Source of the DNA: Caldifarciminota bacterium
Lineage (GTDB): Bacteria > Hydrothermota > Tepidihabitantia > Tepidihabitantales > Tepidihabitantaceae
Reading direction: 5' to 3'
Assembly (NCBI GenBank): GCA_011049385.1
Contig: DSBX01000181.1
Coordinates: 1-13,795 of the forward strand
Length of the DNA: 13,795 bases
The notes below the pieces were generated by a model that was not told the origin of the DNA, ran no database searches, and worked only from the letters and a program-made list of their open reading frames with translations. The translations under genes and the position numbers were made by a program. Shown here piece by piece: positions 7,707 through 13,789 of this stretch (its first letter is position 1; each line of letters begins with the position of its first letter).

Positions 7707-9572
7707 TCAAGGAATCCTGTTCTTGACTCGTTCCAGCACAGCCGCGGCCTCGGTGTGGTGCGGGGCGATTCTCACCGCCTGTTGCAGCGCATCGCGGGCC
7801 GCGGCCATCGAGTCCTGCGAGATGTGGACAAGGCCAAGCAAGTACCAGGACTCGGGGTTGTCCGGGTCGGCGGTGATGGCGGCACGATACTCGGCCGCGG
7901 CAAGGCCGAAGTCGCGTCGCGCGATGGCGAGGCGGCCGGCGGCAAGGTGTTGGAGCGGCCGCGAGCGCGGGTCAGCGGTGGTGCGCCGCACTAGTTCCCG
8001 GTAGTGCCCGGAAGCCTCTTCGGCGCGGTTCGAACCGGCGAGCAGGATGATGAGGCTGTAGCGGGCCGAGGGGTTTGCCGGGTCGGCTTCCAGCGCCCGG
8101 CGGAACGCCTGCTCGGCCGGCCCGGCCTTGCGGTCTGCGAGCAGGATGTTGCCCCACTGGGTCCAGCCCTGGGCCGAGTAGGCGGCTCGGTCGACCGGGA
8201 TCAGCAAGGAGGCGGTGAAGACAACAGCGGCAACCGCGGCCGCGGTCGTGAGCCGGCCGAAGCGACGCTCGCGGACGAACCCGGCGAGACGCATTGAGGC
8301 GAACCCGGCGAAGACCAGCAGGAAGGGCAGGACCGGAGCGCGCAGGCGCGAGAGTACGTAGAAGGCCAGCGCCGAAACAAGATGCACGGCTACGAACAGG
8401 TAGGCGGGCCAGGCCCGGCTTCGGGATGGCCAGGCGAGGACCATCCCGGCCACGCCCAGCCCGGCTATGATGCCGAACCCGAGCAGGAGGGTCAGGTGGA
8501 GCACCAGCGAGCGACTGCGGGCGGTTTCCGGGTAGTAGTTGCCGGGGACCTCGTGGTCGGACCAGAACAGCAGGAACTTGCGGGCGGCAAGCTTGAGCGC
8601 GTCGCCGGGGTTCGATGCCAGCCAACGCAGGCCGCGGCCGAACCAGTGGCCGGAGGCCCGGGACCAAGAGACTTCCCGGCCGTCAACGATTCGCCCGGTT
8701 TGTTTGAGCCGGTCGTGGGAGAACCCGGCGGTCTCTTCGAGTTCGGGTGCGGGCTGCCAGGTTCCGTCGGCGGCCGGGTTGTTGCCGTAGTAGAAGTTGA
8801 GACCGGCGTGAGCGGTGAACAGCACCGGGTCGCGGGCGACGATGAGGTTGCGAACTGGGACCGTGGCGATGACCGCGAGCGCGACCCCGGCGAAGGCCGC
8901 AAGCGGTCGAAACCGGACCTCCTGCCGGGTGAGGATGATGAGCCCGAGAGGCAGGAGGAGCAGGAACTCGGGCCGGCAGATGACAAGCAGGCCGAAGGCG
9001 GTGCCTGCCCCGGGCCAGCGCCACCATCGTGCCGGCCCTGCCACCCAGAGCCAGGTCACCAGCAGGCTCAGGAACACCGTGACTTCGACGTAGAGCAGGG
9101 TGCCGGTATAGAAGATGAGGATGCCGCAGAGCGCGAAGCCGAAGGCGGCAACCGTCGCGGCGGCGCGGTTCAGCATCCTGCGGGCGGCGGCGTAGAGCAG
9201 GAGGCAGGAACCGGTTGCGAGCAGGGTCTGGAGCATCTGGACCGCGAAGAGCGAGCGGGCGAAAGCCGCGTAGGCGCCGGCGAGCAGGTACGGGTAGAGC
9301 GGGCGGAGGAAGAACACCTCGGTGCCGATGAGGCTGTGTTCGAGGATATCAAGTGCCTGGAGGTGGTAGTACCAGGCGTCAATCATCTGCGGGCTGACGG
9401 TTGAAAATGGCGTGCCGCGCATCTCGACGACGAACCAGAGCCGCAACAGCAGGGTCAGTCCGGCCGCGAGCACCGGGAGCAATAGCGCGGGCGGCTGGTC
9501 GCGCGCTGTTCTGTGTCTCGTCTTACCCTGCCGAGTCCGGATGCCGGGTTTCCTTTCTGCTTGTGTCTGCAT
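7707..9572 (-). CDS. Membrane GT-C type glycosyltransferase with C-terminal TPR domain
   Basis: This is a polytopic membrane protein of about 621 residues. Residues 1-28 are basic and polar, and hydrophobic segments run from about 29 to 460. A first outer loop contains DAWYYH with an acidic residue (D65), the place of the catalytic aspartate in GT-C enzymes. LRPLYPYLLAGAYAAF and the NFYYGNNPAADGTW stretch resemble ArnT/PMT-like (GT39-type) families that use polyprenyl-phosphate sugars; RLRAPVLPFL (409-418) fits too. About four TPR units follow (465-498, 500-533, 539-573, 574-608). The sugar and acceptor are unknown. An upstream in-frame start at 9638 would lie within the RNase P RNA, so I chose ATG 9572, which starts 13 nt after that RNA. 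No Shine-Dalgarno is visible, and the exact start is uncertain. It is probably transcribed with rnpB and followed 33 bp later by recJ. Confidence 0.85.
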   Translation of the reverse strand: MQTQAERKPGIRTRQGKTRHRTARDQPPALLLPVLAAGLTLLLRLWFVVEMRGTPFSTVSPQMIDAWYYHLQALDILEHSLIGTEVFFLRPLYPYLLAGAYAAFARSLFAVQMLQTLLATGSCLLLYAAARRMLNRAAATVAAFGFALCGILIFYTGTLLYVEVTVFLSLLVTWLWVAGPARWWRWPGAGTAFGLLVICRPEFLLLLPLGLIILTRQEVRFRPLAAFAGVALAVIATVPVRNLIVARDPVLFTAHAGLNFYYGNNPAADGTWQPAPELEETAGFSHDRLKQTGRIVDGREVSWSRASGHWFGRGLRWLASNPGDALKLAARKFLLFWSDHEVPGNYYPETARSRSLVLHLTLLLGFGIIAGLGVAGMVLAWPSRSRAWPAYLFVAVHLVSALAFYVLSRLRAPVLPFLLVFAGFASMRLAGFVRERRFGRLTTAAAVAAVVFTASLLIPVDRAAYSAQGWTQWGNILLADRKAGPAEQAFRRALEADPANPSARYSLIILLAGSNRAEEASGHYRELVRRTTADPRSRPLQHLAAGRLAIARRDFGLAAAEYRAAITADPDNPESWYLLGLVHISQDSMAAARDALQQAVRIAPHHTEAAAVLERVKNRIP

Positions 9573-9585
9573 CGTTCGAGCCGTT

Positions 9586-10083
9586 AGAAGGCGGACCTGT
9601 AAGCCGGGTTCTGTCCGCGCTGAGCGCGGGGCGGTCATTTATCTGGACCGGCAGTTGCCCGCCGGCCTCAAGCGACCTACCCGGGAGCACTCGGACCGGG
9701 CCGGTCCGGCAACGTCCGAAGACGATGCGGCTCCCATGCTTGGTCTTGCACCGGGCAGGGTTTGCCCGACCCGACCGTCACCGGTCGGGCCAGTGCGCTC
9801 TTGCCGCACTATTTCACCCTTACCCCGGCGGCCATCGGCCGCCGGAAGCCCGGGTCGGTGACTCCGGGGAGGATAGGAGGATGCGTCATCCTCGGTTTCC
9901 TCCCGGCCGCAAAGCGGCCGGCTTTCCCGCGCACAGCGCGGGAGGCGGTATCGTTTCTGTGGCACTTTCCGTCCGGAATCGGTTGCCCGACCCCGGCCTC
10001 GCTCTTCACGAGTGCCGTGCCCTTCGGTGCCCGGACTTTCCTCTGCCGCACGACTGCGACAGCGACCGCCCGGTCCGCCTTCT
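9586..10083 (-). ncRNA. rnpB: RNase P RNA, bacterial type A, with enlarged P12 region
   Basis: This is the catalytic RNA that matures tRNA 5' ends. On the minus strand it has GAGGAAAGTCCGGGC (10029-10043) near the 5' end and ACAGAACCCGGCTTA (9600-9614) near the 3' end, the two conserved strands of P4. GGTAAGGGTGAAA (9812-9824), AGTGCGGCAAGAGCGCACT and GGGTAGGTCGCTTGAG match the E. coli RNA in order. The ends are set by a perfect 12-bp P1 helix: 10072-10083 pairs with 9586-9597. At about 498 nt it is longer than the 377 nt of E. coli. The excess lies mostly at 9825-9943, where a short P12 stem is replaced by four successive hairpins. No protein-coding gene is credible inside it. The 5' end agrees with a promoter at 10091-10119. 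No terminator follows the 3' end before the next gene. Confidence 0.97.
9825..9943 (-). other. Expanded P12 domain of RNase P RNA: four tandem hairpins
   Basis: Between ACCGCC (9944-9949) and GGTAAGGG there are 119 nt where E. coli has about 23. Four compact hairpins fill it: CCCGCGC/GCGCGGG with a 3-nt loop (9926-9942), CCGGCCGC/GCGGCCGG with a 3-nt loop (9903-9921), a 7-bp stem (9877-9893) and a 9-bp stem (9825-9845). All are perfectly paired. The last hairpin abuts the conserved GGTAAGGG. The arrangement into P12 branches is my inference from position. Confidence 0.75.
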
Positions 10084-10090
10084 TAACCGA

Positions 10091-10119
10091 AGTGTAGCCC
10101 GGGACCGGCGCCGAAGCAA
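10091..10119 (-). promoter_or_regulatory. Promoter of rnpB (sigma-70 type)
   Basis: On the minus strand TTGCTT (10114-10119) and TACACT (10091-10096) are separated by 17 bp. The expected start point, 7 nt after the -10 box, is about 10083-10084, which is exactly the first base of the P1 helix of the RNase P RNA. This agreement between promoter geometry and RNA end is the main support. Confidence 0.65.
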
Positions 10120-10134
10120 GCCCGGCCGGGCTTG
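10117..10134. promoter_or_regulatory. 18-bp perfect palindrome between divergent promoters; possible operator
   Basis: CAAGCCCGGCCGGGCTTG is a perfect inverted repeat without spacer. Its left arm contains the start of the rnpB -35 box on the minus strand, and its right arm contains the TTG that starts the -35 box of the carbamate kinase gene. A dimeric regulator bound here would cover both -35 boxes. It may instead be a by-product of two -35 boxes back to back in GC-rich sequence; no regulator is known. Confidence 0.4.
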
Positions 10135-10159
10135 ACCGGCGGAGCCTCCGGGTTAGGCT
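10132..10159 (+). promoter_or_regulatory. Promoter of the carbamate kinase-hypC operon, probably leaderless
   Basis: TTGACC (10132-10137) and TAGGCT (10154-10159) are 16 bp apart. The predicted transcription start is about 10166-10168, and the likely GTG start codon is at 10168, so the message would have no or almost no leader. This fits the absence of a Shine-Dalgarno sequence directly before the GTG. Confidence 0.5.
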
Positions 10160-10167
10160 ATCTGCCT

Positions 10168-11106
10168 GTGAAATCGAGAATCGTCCTTGCCATCGGCGGT
10201 AACTCGCTGATACGCTCCAAAGAGCGAAGTTCCTTCGCGGCCCAACTCGAGACGGTGCGCGAGACCTGTCGCCACATCGCGGAGCTGGTCCGGGCCGGCA
10301 GCGAAGTCGTCGTTACCCACGGCAACGGCCCGCAGGTCGGGTTGCTACTCATCCGCTCGCACCTGTCCCGCACCCGCCTGCCCGAGGTGCCGCTGGACGC
10401 CTGCAACGCGATGACCCAGGCCGAGATCGGCTACATGATCCAGCAGAGCCTCGACAACGAGCTGGCCGGGCTCGGGCTGGCGCGTCGGGCGGTGACGGTC
10501 GTGACCCGGGTGGTGGTCTCGGCCGATGACCCTGCCTTCGGTGCACCGTCCAAACCGGTTGGGCCCTTCTACACCAAGGCCGAGGCCGCGGGCCTGCAGA
10601 AGGATCTGGGCTGGGCGATGCGCGAGGACGCCGGCCGCGGCTTTCGGCGGTTGGTGCCGTCGCCCGAGCCGGGGGAGATTGTCGAGGTTGCCGAAATCGA
10701 GTGCCTGCTCGGGCAGGGGTCGGTGGTCGTCGCCTGCGGCGGGGGCGGCATCCCGGTCCTGCGGCGGGACGGGCGGTTCGAGGGCGTGGCCGCGGTGATT
10801 GACAAGGACTCGGTTTCGAGCCTGCTGGCGGCCCGGCTTCAGGCCCAGGAGCTCATCATCTCGACTGCGGTCGAGCAGGTCTATGTCGGGTTCGGCGGGC
10901 CAAACCAGCGCGCGCTCGGTGACGTCAAAGCCCGTGAGATGCGTGAGTACCTTGCGGCCGGTGAGTTCCCGGAGGGCAGTATGGGCCCGAAGGTCAGGGC
11001 CGCGCTGGTTTTGTTGGACGCAGTCGGCGGGCGGGTCATCATCACCGACCCCGAGCACATAACCGAGGCCCGGGACGGCCGGGCTGGAACACGGATAACG
11101 GCGTGA
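10168..11106 (+). CDS. arcC: Carbamate kinase
   Basis: This 312-residue amino-acid-kinase-fold enzyme interconverts ATP plus carbamate with ADP plus carbamoyl phosphate. The nucleotide- and substrate-binding blocks are GGNSLI (10-15), HGNGPQVG (51-58), the CNAMTQAEIGYMIQ block (79-92), PFYTKAEA (133-140), CGGGGIPV (190-197), IDKDSVSSLLA (211-221) and GSMGPKV (270-276). The length equals the usual 300-315. I place the start at GTG 10168, since the family begins just before KSRIVLAIGGN; a TTG 12 codons upstream falls in the -35 box. Family members work either in ATP-forming catabolism (arginine deiminase or purine breakdown) or as a carbamoyl phosphate source. No arcA or arcB is nearby. The stop overlaps the next GTG by 4 bp, and hypC is third in the operon, which favours a link with hydrogenase cyanide-ligand synthesis; this is inference. 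Confidence 0.93.
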   Translation: MKSRIVLAIGGNSLIRSKERSSFAAQLETVRETCRHIAELVRAGSEVVVTHGNGPQVGLLLIRSHLSRTRLPEVPLDACNAMTQAEIGYMIQQSLDNELAGLGLARRAVTVVTRVVVSADDPAFGAPSKPVGPFYTKAEAAGLQKDLGWAMREDAGRGFRRLVPSPEPGEIVEVAEIECLLGQGSVVVACGGGGIPVLRRDGRFEGVAAVIDKDSVSSLLAARLQAQELIISTAVEQVYVGFGGPNQRALGDVKAREMREYLAAGEFPEGSMGPKVRAALVLLDAVGGRVIITDPEHITEARDGRAGTRITA

Positions 11107-12350
11107 TTCGTGGATTGTCACTGCTCCTGTTCACCGGGCTCGCCGTGGCCGCGCCCAACATGAACCTGATTCCGATGGATATGGCCCAGACCGACCACCT
11201 CAAGGCCTACGGCATTGTCCACCGGTTTCTCCAGCGCGGGGGCGAGGCCGAGTGGCTCCTCAACTACCGGAGCGGGTCGTTTCTTGTTCCCGGCGACGAA
11301 CAGGTGCTCAAGGATTGCCGGATGCACGGGGTGACGGTCCAGTTCCTGGGCCCGGCCGAGCTGGCCGCGGTGCGGGCGACAATCGAGGAGGGGAACATGG
11401 ACGCGGTCCGGCTCGAGCGGGCGACGAAACTGGCGGTCTACGCTCCGCCGACTGCGGACCCGTGGGACGATGCGGTCCGGCTGGCGCTGGACTACGCCGG
11501 CATCGAGTACGACCTGCTCTGGAACGAGGAGGCGCTGGCCGGCGAGTTCGCCCGGTATGACTGGTTGCACCTGCACCACGAGGACTTCACCGGCCAGTAC
11601 GGCAAGTTCTACGCGGCCTACCGCAATGCCGACTGGTACCGCCAGACGGTGGCGACGTATGAGGCGATGGCCTGGCGGCTGGGGTTCGACAAGGTCAGCC
11701 GGATGAAGCTGGCGGTGGTCGGGGCAATCCGGGAGTTCATCGCCGGCGGCGGGATGGTGTTCGCGATGTGCTCGGCGACAGACACGCCGGACATCGCCTG
11801 GGCCGCTCGCAACACCGATATCTGCGCCGCGGTCTTCGACGGCGACCCGGTGGCTCCGGACTACGCGAGCAAGCTCGACTACAAAGGTTGCCTGGCGTTC
11901 GAGAATTTCACCGTCATCACCGACCCGATGGTCTACGAGCATTCTGACATCGACACCTACCAGGAAGCGATCGCCCGCGGCCCGGACGTCTACATTACGC
12001 TGTTCGACTTCTCGGCCAAGTTCGACCCGGTGCCGACGATGCTCGTCCAGAACCACGTCGGGCTGGTGCCCGAGTTCCTGGGTCAGAACGTCGGGTTCCG
12101 GCGCGACCGGCTGAAGTCGGACGTGCTGGTGCTGGGTGAAGTTCGGAACACCGAGCAGGTCAAGTACATCCATGGCAAGTTCGGCGACGGCACCTGGACA
12201 TTCCTCGGTGGCCACGACCCGGAAGACTACGCGCACCGGGTCGGCGACCCGCCGACGGACCTGTCATTGCACAGGAACTCACCCGGCTACCGGCTGATTC
12301 TCAATAACGTGCTGTTCCCGGCGGCGGAGAAGAAGAAGCTCCGCACCTGA
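11103..12350 (+). CDS. Secreted protein with predicted class I glutamine amidotransferase-like fold, function unknown
   Basis: This 415-residue protein starts at a GTG that overlaps the arcC stop (GTGA). Residues 1-17 look like a signal peptide: MIRG, a hydrophobic stretch, then A-V-A-A before P18, so it is probably exported. Visible blocks are IPMDMAQTDHLKAYGI (23-38), WLLNYRSGSF (51-60), KLAVYAPP (109-116), WLHLHHEDFTGQYGKFY (154-170), REFIAGGGMVFAMCSATDT (210-228) and FLGGHDPEDY (367-376) followed by SPGYRLILNN (393-402). The GGG-MVFAMCSA turn with C223 and the late GGH with H371 resemble the Cys nucleophile elbow and His of GATase1/ThuA-like folds; this is my reading, not a proven assignment. 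I recall similar proteins in Bacteroidetes labelled asparagine synthetase B, but the AsnB domains are not present. It sits between carbamate kinase and hypC, 1 nt before the latter. Confidence 0.75.
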   Translation: MIRGLSLLLFTGLAVAAPNMNLIPMDMAQTDHLKAYGIVHRFLQRGGEAEWLLNYRSGSFLVPGDEQVLKDCRMHGVTVQFLGPAELAAVRATIEEGNMDAVRLERATKLAVYAPPTADPWDDAVRLALDYAGIEYDLLWNEEALAGEFARYDWLHLHHEDFTGQYGKFYAAYRNADWYRQTVATYEAMAWRLGFDKVSRMKLAVVGAIREFIAGGGMVFAMCSATDTPDIAWAARNTDICAAVFDGDPVAPDYASKLDYKGCLAFENFTVITDPMVYEHSDIDTYQEAIARGPDVYITLFDFSAKFDPVPTMLVQNHVGLVPEFLGQNVGFRRDRLKSDVLVLGEVRNTEQVKYIHGKFGDGTWTFLGGHDPEDYAHRVGDPPTDLSLHRNSPGYRLILNNVLFPAAEKKKLRT

Positions 12351-12351
12351 C

Positions 12352-12609
12352 ATGTGCCTGGCGATTCCGGTCCGGATCACACGTCTTGACGGCGATACCG
12401 CGGTCGGTGAGGTCGGCGGGGTGGAGCGCGAGGTTTCGGTGATGATGACGCCGGGCGTGAAGACCGGCGACTACGTCATCGTCCACGCCGGCTTTGCAAT
12501 CCAGGTCGTTGACCGCAAGGAAGCCGAGGAGAACCTCAAGGTCTTCGCCGAGATGGCCCGCCGGACCGACGGTGCCCGCCGGCGAGCCGGCAGGCACCGT
12601 CCCGACTGA
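12352..12609 (+). CDS. hypC: Hydrogenase assembly chaperone HypC/HupF
   Basis: This 85-residue chaperone of [NiFe]-hydrogenase maturation, with HypD, carries the Fe(CN)2CO unit to the large-subunit precursor. The N-terminus MCLAIPVRI has the essential C2, followed by a small beta-barrel pattern (GEVGGVEREVSV, VKTGDYVIVHAGFAIQVVD) with H45 in VHAGFAI, and a helix with EAEENLKVF. The length is typical. The last 16 residues (arginine-rich, GARRRAGRHRPD) look unlike the family and are encoded by a strong hairpin. The ATG lies 1 nt after the preceding stop, so translation is coupled. No hypA, B, D, E, F or hydrogenase structural gene is in the window; they must be elsewhere if the pathway is complete. 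Confidence 0.94.
   Translation: MCLAIPVRITRLDGDTAVGEVGGVEREVSVMMTPGVKTGDYVIVHAGFAIQVVDRKEAEENLKVFAEMARRTDGARRRAGRHRPD
12568..12601. terminator. Strong hairpin at the hypC 3' end, possible bidirectional transcription end
   Basis: GACGGTGCC (12568-12576) pairs with GGCACCGTC (12593-12601). Past a C/A mismatch, GCCGG pairs with CCGGC around a CGAG loop. The stem lies within the last hypC codons, 5 nt before the stop, and only 4 bp separate hypC from the convergent aminotransferase gene. No T run follows on either strand, so a role as a factor-independent terminator is doubtful; it may block readthrough or protect the mRNA end. Confidence 0.4.
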
Positions 12610-12613
12610 CGGG

Positions 12614-13711
12614 CTACTCCCGCACAGACTCCAGCACCAACTCGATGACCAGGTCCTGCTCGGTGTCGGCCAGGCTCGGTCGGATCGGCAGGTTGAGGAT
12701 TTCGCGCGCGGCCCGCTCGGCGTTGCGGAAGGTCAGGCCGGCCCGGGCCAGGACCGGCTCGCGGTGGACCGGGGTCGGGTAGTAGCAGGCGGTCTCGACG
12801 CCGCGTTCGGCAAGGAAGGCCCGCAACCGATCGCGCTCCGGGGTCAGGATTGCGTACTGATGCCGGCAGGAATCACAGCCGGGTGCGGGCTGGAGCACGG
12901 TGACAACACCGTCGAAGGCCGCATCGTAGCGGGCGGCGAGTGCGCGGCGGCGGGCGGTGTCCGCGGCCAGTCCGGGCAATGCCCGGCGCAGGAACGCGGC
13001 CTGGATTTCATCGAGCCGGGAGTTCCAGCCCCAGCGGACGTGCCGGCCGGAGTCGTCACGGCCGTGGCGGCGCAACTGCGCAAGCCGCTCGGCCGCGGCC
13101 GGGTTCGGCGTTACGACCGCGCCCGCGTCCCCGAGCGCGGCGAGGTTCTTGGTCGGATAGAAGCTGAAGCTTGCGGCCGCGCCGAACGAGCCGAGCGGTC
13201 GGTCCTGCCAGGTCGAGCCGAGCGCCTGGGCCGCGTCCTCGAAGAGCAGCAGGTCCCGCTCCCGGCAGAGCGCGAGGAAGCGGTCGAGGTTCCCGCAGTG
13301 GCCGAAGAGGTGGACGAGGACGACCGCTCTTGTTCGCGGCGTGACCGCGGCCGCGCAGGCGTCCGGGTCGAGGCAGAGCGTGGCCGGGGCAACGTCGGCG
13401 AGGACCGGCACCGCGCCGGTCCGGACGATGGCCTCGACGGTGGCGATGTAGGTGAACGGGGTGGTGATGACCTCATCGCCGGGCCCGATACCCAGCGCTT
13501 CGAGGCCGAGGATGATGGCGTCGGTCCCGCTCTTGACGCCGAACGCGTGTTCGACCCCGACCAGCCGGGCCAGCTCACGTTCGAACCCGGCCAGTTCCGG
13601 GCCGAACACGAACCGGCCGGAGGCCAGCACCCGGCGCAGGTCGGCACAGCGGTCATCGGCCCGGCCATCGGCTATCCGGGCGACGTCGTAGAACGGAATG
13701 CGGCTCGACAA
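12614..13711 (-). CDS. DegT/DnrJ/EryC1/StrS family PLP-dependent sugar aminotransferase
   Basis: This 365-residue fold-type I PLP enzyme is of the kind that transaminates keto-sugar nucleotides to amino sugars for surface polysaccharides or glycoprotein sugars. Residues visible: KSGTDAI (60-66, phosphate-binding), TPFTYIATVEAI (84-95), the FEDAAQALGS block (157-166) with D159 and Q162 that contact PLP, and K188 in SFYPTKNLAALGDAG, the lysine that forms the Schiff base. WGWNSRLDEIQAAFL (227-241) and the C-terminal YYPTPVH (310-316) are also typical. The substrate cannot be named. The only in-frame start before the conserved N-terminus is TTG at 13711, with a stop a little upstream. No Shine-Dalgarno is seen, but TATCAT lies 8 nt before the TTG, suggesting a leaderless message. 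Its end is convergent with hypC. It could act with the GT-C glycosyltransferase at 7707, but it is not in the same operon. Confidence 0.92.
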   Translation of the reverse strand: MSSRIPFYDVARIADGRADDRCADLRRVLASGRFVFGPELAGFERELARLVGVEHAFGVKSGTDAIILGLEALGIGPGDEVITTPFTYIATVEAIVRTGAVPVLADVAPATLCLDPDACAAAVTPRTRAVVLVHLFGHCGNLDRFLALCRERDLLLFEDAAQALGSTWQDRPLGSFGAAASFSFYPTKNLAALGDAGAVVTPNPAAAERLAQLRRHGRDDSGRHVRWGWNSRLDEIQAAFLRRALPGLAADTARRRALAARYDAAFDGVVTVLQPAPGCDSCRHQYAILTPERDRLRAFLAERGVETACYYPTPVHREPVLARAGLTFRNAERAAREILNLPIRPSLADTEQDLVIELVLESVRE

Positions 13712-13719
13712 CTCGGGTG

Positions 13720-13747
13720 ATGATACCGGAAGCGGTCAAGTCTGCAA
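13720..13747 (-). promoter_or_regulatory. Putative leaderless promoter of the aminotransferase gene
   Basis: On the minus strand TTGCAG (13742-13747) and TATCAT (13720-13725, five of six consensus bases) are 16 bp apart. The predicted RNA start falls 1-2 nt before the TTG codon at 13711. The -35 box is weak. Confidence 0.4.
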
Positions 13748-13754
13748 GGGGTCG

Positions 13755-13784
13755 TTGGAAGGGTGCGGATTCCTGCGCTACTAT
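13755..13784 (+). promoter_or_regulatory. Putative divergent promoter at the right edge
   Basis: TTGGAA (13755-13760) and TACTAT (13779-13784) are 18 bp apart, with the predicted RNA start at about 13790-13791. An ATG lies at 13790, so this would be a third promoter of the leaderless kind. Both boxes are imperfect. Confidence 0.3.
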
Positions 13785-13789
13785 TGGGT

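Noticed and set aside
8382..9404. A 340-codon open frame on the plus strand opposite the GT-C gene
   Set aside because: Low-complexity composition with no domain pattern; the opposite strand has membrane segments and TPR units that explain the region.
9573..9638. An N-terminal extension of the glycosyltransferase starting at 9638
   Set aside because: The extension lies mostly within the RNase P RNA 3' end, including the conserved ACAGAACCCGGCTTA, so its sequence is explained by RNA constraint.
9401..10135. Open frames on both strands over the region of 9600-10080
   Set aside because: This region is the RNase P RNA gene, with P1 and P4 pairing and all conserved blocks; the frames are incidental.
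10132..10167. A TTG start for carbamate kinase, 12 codons upstream of the GTG
   Set aside because: The TTG is the first part of the TTGACC -35 box, and the added residues (TGGASGLGYLP) are not part of the family N-terminus.
11118..12236. A 372-codon open frame on the minus strand opposite the secreted protein gene
   Set aside because: No motifs, no start signals; the plus strand has a signal peptide, conserved blocks and operon coupling.
11103..12350. Asparagine synthetase B as a name for the 415-residue protein
   Set aside because: I recall this label on similar proteins, but AsnB has an N-terminal catalytic Cys2 Ntn-hydrolase domain and an ATP-pyrophosphatase domain, neither of which is seen here, and this protein has an export signal.
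12494..13720. A 408-codon open frame on the plus strand opposite the aminotransferase gene
   Set aside because: It is glycine-, arginine- and glutamate-rich without recognisable motifs, and it is the antisense of a gene with a complete PLP site. GC-rich DNA gives such long shadow frames.
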